NCBI RefSeq assembly: GCF_016654005.1
Contig: NZ_JAEPWN010000006.1
Coordinates: forward strand, 124,001-188,000
Direction of reading: 5' to 3'
From: Brevundimonas nasdae
Lineage (GTDB): Bacteria; Pseudomonadota; Alphaproteobacteria; Caulobacterales; Caulobacteraceae
DNA length: 64,000 nt
Position 1 is the first letter of the stretch, and the number at the start of each line of letters is the position of its first letter. Shown here one piece after another: positions 9,003-17,676 of this stretch. The notes under the pieces were generated by a model. The model was given only the letters and a program-made list of their open reading frames with translations, ran no database searches and was not told where the DNA came from. The translations under genes were made by a program, and so were the position numbers.

Positions 9003-9901
9003 CCCGCCATGCGGAGCGGGGGCGGGGCGTCCAGCATGGCCTCCAGCCCCTCGCGATAGGTCGGATATTTCGGACGCCAGCCCAGTTCGGCCTTGGTGCG
9101 GGCGTTCGAAACGCGCTTTGAGTCCAGATAGAAGCGCCGCATTCCCTCGCTGACGCTGTCGTCTGTCCAGTCGACTTCGGGCGGACGCGACAGGCCCATG
9201 CGCTGGGCCGCCCATTCCACCACCACATCGGCGGGCGAAGGCTCGTCGTCCGTCAGATTATAGACGGCGCCCGGGCGCGGCCTGTCCATCGAGGCGAACA
9301 GGGCCGAGACGATGTCGTCGATGTGGATCCGATTGAAGATCTGGCCGGGCTTCCTGACCAGTTTGGCCGTGCCCGCGCGCAGCCGCTCGACCACGCTGCG
9401 CCCCGGTCCGTAGAAGCCGGGCAGGCGGAACAACTGCACCGTCAGTCCCATGCCCCGCGCCCCGTCCAGCCAGTCCTGTTCGGCCCGCACGCGGCGCGCG
9501 CCTTCCAGATTGGCGGCGTTCAACGGACCGCTGTCGAACACCCAGCCGCCCGCCCGGTCGCCATAGACGGAGGTGGACGAGACATAGCCGATCCAGTCGG
9601 GCCAGGCCTCTGACGCCAGGGGGGAGAGCGCGCGCAGACCGGGGCAGCCCTGGGCGTCCGGCGCAGCGGTCACCAGAACCGCCGTCGCCGCCTGCAACGC
9701 CGCCTTCAGGGCGGGGGCGTCCTGCGGATCAATGGCGGTGACGCCCTCGGCCTCCAGCGCCTTGCGGCGTTCGGGATCGCGAGAGGTGGCGACCGCCGTT
9801 CCGCCCCGCCTGAGCGCCTCCAGCGCAACCGCCCGTCCCACATAGCCGCCGCCGAAGACCAGCAGGGACAGGGTGGGGGCGGGTTCAGGCATGGATTTCA
9901 T
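8999..9901 (-). CDS. NAD(P)-dependent epimerase/SDR family protein (YeeZ-like)
   Basis: A Rossmann-fold protein of about 300 residues. The nucleotide-binding loop FGGGYVGRAVALEALRRGG stands near the N-terminus. YVSSTSVYGDRAGGWV gives the SDR active-site region, with FRLPGFYGPGRS and NRIHIDDIVSAL typical of YeeZ-like extended SDRs. The longest frame would begin with TTG at 9937. I prefer the ATG at 9901, since little conserved sequence precedes the Rossmann strand; another ATG is at 9892. Substrate unknown. It converges on the EipA-like gene with a 4-base overlap at the stops. Confidence 0.85.
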   Translation of the reverse strand: MKSMPEPAPTLSLLVFGGGYVGRAVALEALRRGGTAVATSRDPERRKALEAEGVTAIDPQDAPALKAALQAATAVLVTAAPDAQGCPGLRALSPLASEAWPDWIGYVSSTSVYGDRAGGWVFDSGPLNAANLEGARRVRAEQDWLDGARGMGLTVQLFRLPGFYGPGRSVVERLRAGTAKLVRKPGQIFNRIHIDDIVSALFASMDRPRPGAVYNLTDDEPSPADVVVEWAAQRMGLSRPPEVDWTDDSVSEGMRRFYLDSKRVSNARTKAELGWRPKYPTYREGLEAMLDAPPPLRMAG

Positions 9902-10034
9902 CACGGGACGGGCCTTGGGCGAAGAGACGCGCGCCAAAGGCGGAGTGTTTGATCGGGTTGGAGATTCCGCTGCTCTGGGGCAGAGTTGGCTTCCAGCTAT
10001 GCTTTAAACGCGTTTCACAAGGTCGAGGTTCACG

Positions 10035-10445
10035 ATGCCCCACAGAATGTTGTTTGTCGCCTTCGCTTTCGCCCTGGCCGCGAGTTCGTCCGCCAACGCC
10101 GCAACCGCGCAGGAGCCTGCGCCGATCACCCTGTCGGCCGCCAACGCCGTGTCACCTGTGTCTTTGCCTGCGGGCGTGACCTCCGTCCTGCGCCTCGAAA
10201 CCAATCCCAGCACCGGCTATGCCTGGCAGGTGGTCGAGGCCGCCAACCTGCGCGTCGACGAACCGTTCGAGGTCACCCGCGATCCTGCCACCCCCAACGG
10301 CATGGTGGGGGCGCCGGAAAGCGCCGCCATCCGCATCACGCCGCGCGGCAAGGGGCCTGCCTCGCTGAAGCTGGTCTATAAACAGGCCTGGCGCGACACC
10401 ACGCCGGACGACAAGATCCTGTCCTTCGTCTTTGTGGCGGAGTGA
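10035..10445 (+). CDS. Chagasin/I42-family protease inhibitor-like protein, exported
   Basis: A 136-residue protein with an N-terminal signal peptide (hydrophobic to about residue 22, AANAATAQ near the cleavage site). The core contains ETNPSTGYAWQVV, the NPTTGY loop of chagasin-like cysteine-protease inhibitors (MEROPS I42), followed by GAPESAAIRITPRGKGPASL and a C-terminal strand matching the beta-sandwich. The family blocks papain-like proteases with three loops. In bacteria such proteins are periplasmic or lipoproteins and the target is usually unknown. It converges on sqdB across a perfect palindrome. Confidence 0.85.
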   Translation: MPHRMLFVAFAFALAASSSANAATAQEPAPITLSAANAVSPVSLPAGVTSVLRLETNPSTGYAWQVVEAANLRVDEPFEVTRDPATPNGMVGAPESAAIRITPRGKGPASLKLVYKQAWRDTTPDDKILSFVFVAE

Positions 10446-10472
10446 GCCCAGAGGCCGTTTGCTTGAATAGCC

Positions 10473-10498
10473 TCAGACCGTCAGCACTGACGGTCTGA
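10473..10498. terminator. Perfect 12-bp inverted repeat between convergent genes
   Basis: TCAGACCGTCAG (10473-10484) and CTGACGGTCTGA (10487-10498) are exact inverse complements with two bases between. The left arm includes the sqdB stop codon and the repeat encodes the last SVLTV residues of SqdB. Lying between two convergent genes, it probably acts as a shared terminator hairpin. There is no clear T-tract. Confidence 0.6.
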
Positions 10499-11699
10499 CG
10501 GCTTGGGCTGGCGCAGGGTGCTCCAGCGCCTCTGCCCGGCATTGATTCCAGACCGACACGCACGGCACGCGCGTCAGATCGGCGCGGTCGGCGTAGCGGC
10601 GGGCGATCTCGGTCACATCCTGCATCAGCCCCTCGGCCAGGGTGATCGGCTTCAGGCCCAGTTGGCGGAACTGGTCATTGGCCACGACCAGTTCGTTCTC
10701 GTCGGCCTCCTGGCGCGGATTGGGCAGGTTGCGGATTTCGGCGCCGGTCATGTCTGCGACCATCCGGGCCAGGTCGCGCACCCGGAGGCTCTCGGTCATC
10801 TGGTTCAGGATCTTGACCCGCTCGCCGCGCTTGGGCGGGTTCTTCAGCGCCAGTTCGACGCATCGCACCGTGTCCTGAATATGGATGAAGGCCCGCGTCT
10901 GGCCGCCTGTCCCGTGCACCGTCAGCGGATAGCCGACCGCCGCCTGCATCAGGAACCGGTTCAGCACCGTGCCGTAGTCGCCGTCATAGTCGAAGCGGTT
11001 GATCAGCCGCTCGTCCAGCCGCGTCTCGGCGGTCTGGGCGCCCCAGACGATGCCCTGGTGCAGATCGGTGATCCGCAGGGCGTCGTTCCTGGCGTAGAAC
11101 TGGAACAGCAGGGCGTCCTGCGTCTTGGTCATGTGATAGATGCTGCCCGGATTGGGCGGGAACAGGATTTCCTGTTCGGACGGGCCGTTGTCGGTGTCGA
11201 CGGTGACCTTCAGATAGCCCTCGGGAATACGAAGTCCCGCGGTGCCGTATCCATAGACCCCCATGGTCCCCAGGTGGGCCAGATGCACGTCCAGCCCGCT
11301 TTCGACGATGGCGGCCAGCAGGTGGTGGGTGGCGTTGATGTTGTTGTCGACGGTGTAGAGCTTGTGCCGCGCCGATTTCATCGAATAGGGGGCCGCGCGC
11401 TGTTCGGCGAAATGGACCACGCTGTCGGGCGCCAGGTCACGGATCAGGGCGACCAGCCGGTCGAACTCCTGGCCCAGGGTCATGTTGACGAAGCCGATGT
11501 CGCGGCCCGAGATTTCCTTCCACGCCTTGGTCCGCTCGCCCATGGTGCGGATCGGCGTCAAGGACTGGATCTCCAGCTCATTGTCGATGTTCCGACGGCT
11601 CAGATTGTCGACGATGGTCACGTCCCATCCGCTGGCCGACAGATGCAGGGCCGTGGGCCAGCCGCAGAAACCGTCGCCGCCCAGAACCAGAACGCGCAT
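10473..11699 (-). CDS. sqdB: UDP-sulfoquinovose synthase (SQD1/SqdB family)
   Basis: A 408-residue extended SDR. It starts MRVLVLGGDGFCGWPTALHL, the NAD-binding motif in the form typical of SQD1, followed by VDNLSRRNID, HFAEQRAAPYSM and the active-site region YHMTKTQDALLFQFYARND with Tyr-x3-Lys. ITDLHQGIVWG and TVHGTGGQTRAFIHIQDTVR are also conserved in the family. The enzyme adds sulfite to UDP-glucose to give UDP-sulfoquinovose, the head-group donor for the sulfolipid SQDG. No glycosyltransferase (sqdD/sqdX type) lies nearby, so later steps must be encoded elsewhere. The length fits the family. Confidence 0.9.
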   Translation of the reverse strand: MRVLVLGGDGFCGWPTALHLSASGWDVTIVDNLSRRNIDNELEIQSLTPIRTMGERTKAWKEISGRDIGFVNMTLGQEFDRLVALIRDLAPDSVVHFAEQRAAPYSMKSARHKLYTVDNNINATHHLLAAIVESGLDVHLAHLGTMGVYGYGTAGLRIPEGYLKVTVDTDNGPSEQEILFPPNPGSIYHMTKTQDALLFQFYARNDALRITDLHQGIVWGAQTAETRLDERLINRFDYDGDYGTVLNRFLMQAAVGYPLTVHGTGGQTRAFIHIQDTVRCVELALKNPPKRGERVKILNQMTESLRVRDLARMVADMTGAEIRNLPNPRQEADENELVVANDQFRQLGLKPITLAEGLMQDVTEIARRYADRADLTRVPCVSVWNQCRAEALEHPAPAQAVRPSVLTV

Positions 11700-12056
11700 G
11701 GAAAGCCTCGTAAACCTCTCAAAGCCACTGCCTAGCCCAAGGGAGGGGGCGCAGCAAAGCGCCGCAGTTGGCTTGTGATGCGACAGGCCTGCGAAAACCG
11801 CTTGGAAAGGACGGTCGCACAGGTTAAGTCACTCCCTGTCTCCCAACTCAAATCGCAGCTTTCCGGGCGCATACCCGGCTGTTCGCGGCTTGAGCCGGCC
11901 ATGACGGTCTGTCCCCAAAGGACCGGCGCACCATGCGGGCGACTAGGCATTCCGACAGATCGACAATCGGGGATAGGCCTCGAGCGAAACGGAACCACGA
12001 AACGGACGGACTCGGCCAGACTGGCGCGGCTCCGCCCCTGCACACGGTTAGCGGGC
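11700..12056. other. Divergent intergenic region, no gene recognised
   Basis: 357 bases separate the divergent starts of sqdB and the DUF4167 gene. It must hold promoters for both. I see only short imperfect hairpins and no convincing coding sequence or RNA gene. The open frame that continues upstream of the DUF4167 ATG to 11775 does not show family-like sequence. Confidence 0.5.
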
Positions 12057-13031
12057 ATGAGAGATTTCAAGGGCATGAAGCGTCAACGCGGACGCAATCG
12101 GAACAAGGCGGGCGCGAATAACGCCAACAACGCCAATCCGAATCGTTCGTGGGACTCGCAGGGCCCAGAGAACATCAAGGTCCGGGGCAACGCCCAGACC
12201 GTTTATGAACGCTATCAGCAGCTGGCGCGCGACGCCTCGTCTGGCGGCGACCGGGTTCTGGCTGAAAACTATCAGCAGCACGCCGAACATTATTACCGCG
12301 TCCTGCGCGCGCTGCAGCCGCAGCGGTCCTTCTCGGACATCGCTGCACGCGAACTGTCGAACCAGGGCTTCGACATCGATTTCGAAGACGAGTCCGGCGC
12401 ACAGGCCGCCGCCTTCCTGGCCGCCCAGCAGGCCGCTGACCGCGCCGCGTCGGAAGCCGCCGCGCGCGCTGAACAGCGTGACCAGCCGCGCGAACCCTAC
12501 CGTGATCGGGACCGCGACCAGCCGCGTGATCGCGACCAGAACCGCGACCGCGACCAGTATCAGTCGCGCGACCGCGATCGTGACACGCAGAACGGCGACC
12601 GCGATCAAGGCGGCGAGGACCGTGAGCCCCGCGCCGAAGGCGAAAACGGCGGCCGCCGTGAAACCCGCCGCGAACGCTGGGAGCGCCGCCGCCAGGAGCG
12701 CAACAATCGTTTCGAGGGCCAGAACGAAGGCCCGAACGACGGCCAGGTCGAGGCCTCCGACGACGCAGGTGAAGCTGCTGCGCCGCCTGTGGTTGAAGCG
12801 GTCGTCGAGGCCGCGCCTGTCGAGGCGCCTGAGCCGGTCGAAGTCGCAGAACGCCCTCGCCGCGGCCGTCGTCCGGCCGCCGCAGCGGTCGAGGCCGGTG
12901 ACGACGCCCCGGCCGCTCTGCCGGGCTTCCTGACCCGTTCGGCGGTTCCGGCTGAGCCTGAAGCGGAAGCCGCCCCACGCCGCCGCGCTCCGCGTCGCAA
13001 GGCCGAGGCGGCAGTCGAGAGCGAAGACTGA
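12057..13031 (+). CDS. DUF4167 domain protein with Arg/Asp-rich low-complexity region
   Basis: A 324-residue protein starting MRDFKGMKRQRGRNRNK at the ATG 12057. The N-terminal 80 residues (NIKVRGNAQTVYERYQQLAR, AENYQQHAEHYYRVL) form the DUF4167 domain, widespread in Alphaproteobacteria. From about residue 140 there is a long RD/RE/RQ repeat region, then a Glu/Ala/Val-rich part and a basic C-terminus with RRRAPRRKAEA. The composition and basic N-terminus suggest RNA or ribosome association, which is inference. The gene often lies beside prfA and prmC in this class, but neither is here. Confidence 0.88.
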   Translation: MRDFKGMKRQRGRNRNKAGANNANNANPNRSWDSQGPENIKVRGNAQTVYERYQQLARDASSGGDRVLAENYQQHAEHYYRVLRALQPQRSFSDIAARELSNQGFDIDFEDESGAQAAAFLAAQQAADRAASEAAARAEQRDQPREPYRDRDRDQPRDRDQNRDRDQYQSRDRDRDTQNGDRDQGGEDREPRAEGENGGRRETRRERWERRRQERNNRFEGQNEGPNDGQVEASDDAGEAAAPPVVEAVVEAAPVEAPEPVEVAERPRRGRRPAAAAVEAGDDAPAALPGFLTRSAVPAEPEAEAAPRRRAPRRKAEAAVESED

Positions 13032-13102
13032 ATACAGCCAAAAGGTGTCGTTTACCTGATCGCAACCTGAACGTGTGATTTTTCACATGTCTGGAGGGCG
13101 TC

Positions 13103-14413
13103 ATGGAAATCATCCTGCTCATTCTGGTCATGGCCCTGTCGGGTGGGCTGGCCGGAATTCGACTTTGGCTCAAGGCGCGGGGTGCGGCTGAAAAGCTGCG
13201 GCGCGCCAATGAGGGGCTGGAGGCCCGCGTCGCCGAACGAACCCTGGCGCTGACGCGGGCCCTGGCCGCCGCCGACGCCCAGCAGGACCGCATCGCCGCC
13301 GCCGACCGGGCCAAGGCCGAATTCATGCTGGGCCTGGGGCGCGAACTGCGTCAGCCGCTGAACGTCATCCACGGCTTTGCCCAACTGCTGCGTCTGAACT
13401 CCGTGGAGCCCCTCAGCCGCAAGCAGAGCGAAGCCGTGGGGCGGATCGAAGCGGCGTCCTCGGCCCTGATCGCGCTGGCGGACGAGGTGATCGATTTCGC
13501 CGCCGTGCAGTCGCCGAACCTGACCCTGTCCCTGCAGCGTGTCGATCTGCGCCTGGCCTTGCGGCAGGTTTGCGACGCCCTGAGCGTGGACGCCGAAAAG
13601 GCCCATGTCACCCTGGACTGCCCGCCTGCCGCCGCAGGCCTGGGCGTCATCGCCGATCCGGTCCGGGTGCGCCAGATTCTGCGCCGCCTCATCGCGGACG
13701 CCATTCGTCATACCCAGCCGGGCGGCATGGTCCGCACCGAGATCCAGCGGTCCTACGACGAGGTGGTCGCCCTGGTCCACGACACGGGTTTCGAGGCCGC
13801 GTCCGACCGGATCGAGACCCTGTTCGAGCCGTTCAACGGGGTGGAGCGCGATGCGCCTTCCGGCGCCAGTCTCGGCATGGCGGCGGCCCAACGTCTGGCC
13901 GAGGCCATGCAGGGCCGCATCTTCGCGGCGCGCCGAAAGGACGCCGGCGTCACCTTCACCCTGCGTCTGCCTGCCGTCATCCCGGCGCCCGTTAACGTGC
14001 CGTCAAAGGCCGTCATCCTCTACGTCGAGGCCGATCCCGCCAATGTCGCCCTGATGCGGCAGGTGCTTTCGGTCTTTGGCGATCCGCCCCTCTATGTCGC
14101 GCCGACGGGGGACGAGGGGCTGGCCCTGGCCCAGGCGCTGCAGCCCGATGTCATCCTGTTGGATACGGACCTGCCGGGCATGGACGGGTTTGAACTGAAG
14201 ATGCGGCTGGACGCTGATCCCATCACGCGGGGACTGCCGGTCGTGGCCCTGTCCGCCTCGGCCGCGCCGGACGACATCCGGCGGGGACAGGCTGCGGGCT
14301 TCACCGCCTATCTGACGAAGCCGCTGGAGCTTCAGGCCCTGACCGGCGCCCTGCATGACGCCCTCAATCGGCGCGGTTTGGACGGCGGACCGGGCGTCAG
14401 ATCCGCCGCCTGA
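13103..14413 (+). CDS. Degenerate histidine-kinase-like protein with C-terminal receiver domain
   Basis: A 436-residue protein: one N-terminal membrane helix (residues about 2-22), a coiled coil (about 28-75), a HisKA-like dimerisation segment, an HATPase-like domain (about 150-290) and a receiver domain (about 305-425). In the H-box, FMLGLGRELRQPLN has Arg80 where the phospho-accepting His should be. The N-box reads ADAIRHT with Asp199 instead of Asn, and the G1 box HDTGFEA lacks its second Gly. The receiver looks intact: Asp311, phospho-acceptor Asp354 in LLDTDLPGMDG, and Lys406. Autophosphorylation by the usual route seems impossible. It may act as a signalling scaffold or be driven by another kinase. 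No partner gene is adjacent. Confidence 0.85.
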   Translation: MEIILLILVMALSGGLAGIRLWLKARGAAEKLRRANEGLEARVAERTLALTRALAAADAQQDRIAAADRAKAEFMLGLGRELRQPLNVIHGFAQLLRLNSVEPLSRKQSEAVGRIEAASSALIALADEVIDFAAVQSPNLTLSLQRVDLRLALRQVCDALSVDAEKAHVTLDCPPAAAGLGVIADPVRVRQILRRLIADAIRHTQPGGMVRTEIQRSYDEVVALVHDTGFEAASDRIETLFEPFNGVERDAPSGASLGMAAAQRLAEAMQGRIFAARRKDAGVTFTLRLPAVIPAPVNVPSKAVILYVEADPANVALMRQVLSVFGDPPLYVAPTGDEGLALAQALQPDVILLDTDLPGMDGFELKMRLDADPITRGLPVVALSASAAPDDIRRGQAAGFTAYLTKPLELQALTGALHDALNRRGLDGGPGVRSAA

Positions 14414-14499
14414 ACCGTCACGGTCTTGACGGCGGCGTAGGCGGCGGGGCCTAAAGGGCGGGACTTCGCCGCAAGGCCGCCGCCGCAAGGGAAGCGCTG

Positions 14500-15177
14500 A
14501 TGCGTTCATTCGTCCGTCTCGCCCTGTCGATCTCTGCTGTCGCCGTCCTGGCGGCCTGCACGACAACACCCCCTCCGCCGCCTCCGCCCCCGCCGCCGGC
14601 GGGGCCGGGCACAGGGGGCGCGGGGACGGGCGCGACCCTGATGGACTGGCGCGGCGTCATCACCTCAGGCGATCGCGACCGGTATGTGCGACGTGACGCG
14701 GCCTGGAGCCTGGCGTTGCAGCAGGCCCGCCGTCAGAAGGGCTCAGGCGACCTGAACAGCCTGGGCGACCTGATTGATCCCGGCGCCGCCCGACCGGGCG
14801 CCGCGCCGCGCCCCGGAAACTATCGCTGCCGCACAGTGAAACTGGGGTCACAGGGCGGTGAGACAGGCCTGGGTTACGTCGTCTATGGCTGGTTCGGCTG
14901 TCGCATCGAACAGACGCCGCGCGGCCTGAAATTCACCAAGACGACCGGTTCGCAGCGTCCGTCCGGCCTGCTGTTCCCCGAGAACGACCGGCACATGGTC
15001 CTGCTGGGCTCGATGGCCCTGGCGCAGGAGCCGCCCGCCAACTCCTATGGCCAGAATCCCGACCGCGATCTGGTCGCGGTGATGGAGCGGATCGACGACG
15101 CGCGCTGGCGCCTGGTCATCCCCTGGCCCCAGAACGAATCGAATCTGGACCTGATCGAACTGATCCCCGCGAACTGA
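14500..15177 (+). CDS. DUF4893-type lipoprotein, first of a tandem pair
   Basis: A 225-residue predicted lipoprotein. The signal peptide ends in LAAC with Cys20, then comes a run of ten prolines (residues 24-33). The folded part begins near MDWRGVITSGDRDRYVRRD and includes NYRCRTVKLG, KFTKTTGSQRPSG and WRLVIPWPQNESNLDLIEL. I assign it to DUF4893 from memory of that pattern; function is unknown. Conserved Cys residues in YRCRT and FGCRI may pair in the periplasm. It shares these blocks with the next gene, 29 bases downstream, so the two are paralogues and likely one operon. Confidence 0.78.
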   Translation: MRSFVRLALSISAVAVLAACTTTPPPPPPPPPPAGPGTGGAGTGATLMDWRGVITSGDRDRYVRRDAAWSLALQQARRQKGSGDLNSLGDLIDPGAARPGAAPRPGNYRCRTVKLGSQGGETGLGYVVYGWFGCRIEQTPRGLKFTKTTGSQRPSGLLFPENDRHMVLLGSMALAQEPPANSYGQNPDRDLVAVMERIDDARWRLVIPWPQNESNLDLIELIPAN

Positions 15178-15206
15178 CCGACAGCCCGATTTCAAGGCGA
15201 AACACC

Positions 15207-15941
15207 ATGCGATCCCTCCCTCTGAAAATGCTGACCCTGGTCAGCGCTGCAGCCCTGGCCGGGGCCTTGAGCGCCTGCGGCGACAATCGCGGCGGCAAGC
15301 CCGCGCAGCCCGCCTTGAAGGTCGCCGACGCCGAAACCGCCCAGCCGCAACCCGAAGCCGCCCCGCCGGCCGACGCCGCGCCGGCGGAAACAGCGGCCCC
15401 GGCGACCGACGACTGGCGCAAGGTCGTCTCCAACACGGACGAAGGTCTGCTGGGCCGGCTTGACGACGCGTGGCGTCTGGCGCGCATCGAGGCTGAGGAA
15501 GACGGCTATTCAGCCCAGGTCGAGAAACTGGGGCCGCTGGGTGATCCCAACGCTGCCCGTGTGGGCCGGTCGCAGCCGGGGCCGGGATCCTATCGCTGCC
15601 GCACGATCAAGATGGGCACGCGCGACGGCGGAACCCTGGCCTACGTCGACTATCCCTTCTTCGCCTGCCGGGTGGAACTGACGCCGGGCGGCGACCTGAT
15701 CCTGACCAAGACGACCGGCTCGCAGCGGTTCCAGGGCAGGCTCTATCCCGATGCCGACAGCCGTCTGGTCTATGTCGGAACCCAGGCCTGGGGCGACGAA
15801 CGCGGATTCCCCGCCTATGGCGCCCAGCCGGAACGCGATCAGGCGGGCGTGGTCGAGCGGATCGGCGAAAACCGCTGGCGCGTGGTCATCCCCTGGCCGA
15901 AACAGGAATCCAAGCTGGACCTGATCGAGATCGTCCGCTGA
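15207..15941 (+). CDS. DUF4893-type lipoprotein, second of a tandem pair
   Basis: A 244-residue predicted lipoprotein with an LSAC lipobox after about 24 residues, then an Ala/Pro-rich linker to about residue 70. The conserved half mirrors its neighbour: SYRCRTIKMGT, FFACRVELTPGG, LTKTTGSQRFQG and WRVVIPWPKQESKLDLIEI. The linker replaces the polyproline run of the first copy. It is the product of a local duplication that has since diverged. Probably attached to a membrane and acting in the periplasm; no activity can be inferred. It ends before a hairpin shared with the convergent serine hydrolase. Confidence 0.78.
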   Translation: MRSLPLKMLTLVSAAALAGALSACGDNRGGKPAQPALKVADAETAQPQPEAAPPADAAPAETAAPATDDWRKVVSNTDEGLLGRLDDAWRLARIEAEEDGYSAQVEKLGPLGDPNAARVGRSQPGPGSYRCRTIKMGTRDGGTLAYVDYPFFACRVELTPGGDLILTKTTGSQRFQGRLYPDADSRLVYVGTQAWGDERGFPAYGAQPERDQAGVVERIGENRWRVVIPWPKQESKLDLIEIVR

Positions 15942-15946
15942 CGGGC

Positions 15947-15969
15947 GGGCGATCCGTCCAGGATCGCCC
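15947..15969. terminator. Hairpin between convergent genes
   Basis: GGGCGATCC (15947-15955) pairs perfectly with GGATCGCCC (15961-15969) over a five-base loop. It lies between the DUF4893 stop and the stop of the minus-strand serine hydrolase, a place where a bidirectional terminator is expected. It has no T-tract. Confidence 0.5.
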
Positions 15970-15982
15970 CACGGATGAAATC

Positions 15983-17623
15983 TCAGACCCGCGTCAGCCT
16001 CAGGTCCTGATAATCGTACGAGAAGTCGATGTCGGGCGAGACGCCCTTGACCGTCGCCGTCGCCGGTTTCGCCGTCTGGATGTTGAAGGTGATGAAGGCG
16101 TCTTCCTCGCGCTTGTCGGGGAAGCGGGTGCGGAAGGTCTCGCCGTCATAGGGCTCCAGCCAGCCCTGAAGCGCGGGCGTGTGGGTGAAGCTGAGCCACA
16201 GGCCGCTCTTGCGGTTGCGGCCCCGGCCTTCGGTCTTCTGGACGATGGTGATGTCGCCGTACCACGGGTCGCGCCAGGTTCCGGCATAGGCGTCCAGCGG
16301 CATCGCCGGGGGTGCGCCCGCGCGTTGCTTGGCGTCAATCTCGATGGCGGCGGCCTGCGACTTGGCTTCGCCCTCTGCCTCGATCTTCTTGGAGTCTGCA
16401 ATCCAGTCGAAGTCGGCCTTGCCCATGCACAGGTCGGTGATGCCTGAGCGCAGGGACCGCAGCAGGAAGCTTTCCTCGGCGTTGGAGAAGATGCTGAAGC
16501 CGATCTTGCGTCCGGGGATCAGGACGGTGGCCGAAATCCCGCCGGGCGATCCGCCGCCGTGGCTGGCGATCCGCTCCCCGCGATAATCCTGCACCTGCAG
16601 GCCCATGGCGTAGGTCGAGGCGATGGCGCGGTTGGGCAGTTCCGCCGTCGGCCCCGCCGAGTTGCCGACGATGATGTTGGGCCGATACATCTCGCGCGCC
16701 GTCTCTTCCGAGAACAGGCGCGAGCCGTCAGGCAGTTTGCCTTCGTTCAGGCGCACGGCGATCCATTTGGCCCAGTCGGTGGTGGTGGTGCAGATGCCGC
16801 CCGCCGCCGCCGCCGAATCCCAGTTCCAGACCTCGGCGATGCAGTTGGCGATCTGAACCATCGGTCCGTGGGTGCGCAGCGGCGGCCCGACGCGGGCGTG
16901 GGGTAGGGCGGATTTGGCGGGGTCGGCCAGGCGCGCCAGAGGCACGGTCTCGGTCATGCCGGCCTTGTCCAGGATCCGCGTCTGGATGAAGTCCTCCCAC
17001 GACAGGCCCGACACGGCCTCCAGCACGGCGCCCGCCACCACGAACATCAGGTTGCAATAGTGATAGCGCGCCCGGAACCCGTCCTCGATGGGCACGAAGG
17101 CGGCCTGGGCGATCACCTCGGCGCGGGTGCGGTCGCTGTTGGGCCAGAACAGCAGGTCGCCCGCGCCCAGGCCGAACCCGGCCCGGTGGCTCAGGGTGTC
17201 GCGGACGGTGATATGGTCGGTGATGTAGGGATCGGACAGTTTGAAGCCGGGCAGATAGGTCTTCACCGGCTCGTCCCACTTCACCTTGCCCTCGTCGACC
17301 ATGATGGCCAGGGCGGCGGCGGTGACGTTCTTGGAGTTGGACGCGATGGCGAACAGGGTGTGTTCGTCGGCCCGCGCGGGCTTGCCCTGCACCTTCACGC
17401 CATAGCCGCGCGACAGGATGGTCTGGCCGTCCTTGACCACCGCAACGCCCAGGGCGGGCTGGTCGGGCCAGGCGGCCATGGCCGTCTTCACATAGGCGTC
17501 CACCGCCTCGACCAGGCTGGCGTCGTCGTTCGCCGCCGTGCGTGCCCAGGACGGGCTGGAGACCAGGGCGGCGGCGCCTCCGGAAGCGAACAGGGCGGTG
17601 CGGCGCGACAGGCGAAGGGACAT
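15983..17623 (-). CDS. Beta-lactamase-family serine hydrolase, exported
   Basis: A protein of about 546 residues. The N-terminus MSLRLSRRTALFASGGAAAL carries twin arginines followed by a hydrophobic stretch, suggesting Tat export. The class C beta-lactamase/penicillin-binding fold is marked by SNSK (Ser95, Lys98) as the SxxK motif, YHYCN as the Tyr motif, and HGGGSPGG as the late KTG-equivalent. The C-terminal 150 residues form an extra beta domain like DUF3471. Such enzymes act as esterases, D-aminopeptidases or peptidoglycan hydrolases more often than as lactamases. I chose ATG 17623 because GGAG lies six bases upstream; a TTG at 17638 is the alternative. Confidence 0.87.
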   Translation of the reverse strand: MSLRLSRRTALFASGGAAALVSSPSWARTAANDDASLVEAVDAYVKTAMAAWPDQPALGVAVVKDGQTILSRGYGVKVQGKPARADEHTLFAIASNSKNVTAAALAIMVDEGKVKWDEPVKTYLPGFKLSDPYITDHITVRDTLSHRAGFGLGAGDLLFWPNSDRTRAEVIAQAAFVPIEDGFRARYHYCNLMFVVAGAVLEAVSGLSWEDFIQTRILDKAGMTETVPLARLADPAKSALPHARVGPPLRTHGPMVQIANCIAEVWNWDSAAAAGGICTTTTDWAKWIAVRLNEGKLPDGSRLFSEETAREMYRPNIIVGNSAGPTAELPNRAIASTYAMGLQVQDYRGERIASHGGGSPGGISATVLIPGRKIGFSIFSNAEESFLLRSLRSGITDLCMGKADFDWIADSKKIEAEGEAKSQAAAIEIDAKQRAGAPPAMPLDAYAGTWRDPWYGDITIVQKTEGRGRNRKSGLWLSFTHTPALQGWLEPYDGETFRTRFPDKREEDAFITFNIQTAKPATATVKGVSPDIDFSYDYQDLRLTRV

Positions 17624-17676
17624 TGAAAACTCCGACAAGACTTGCGGCGACGCTAACGCCGGGCCGCCGACACTCC

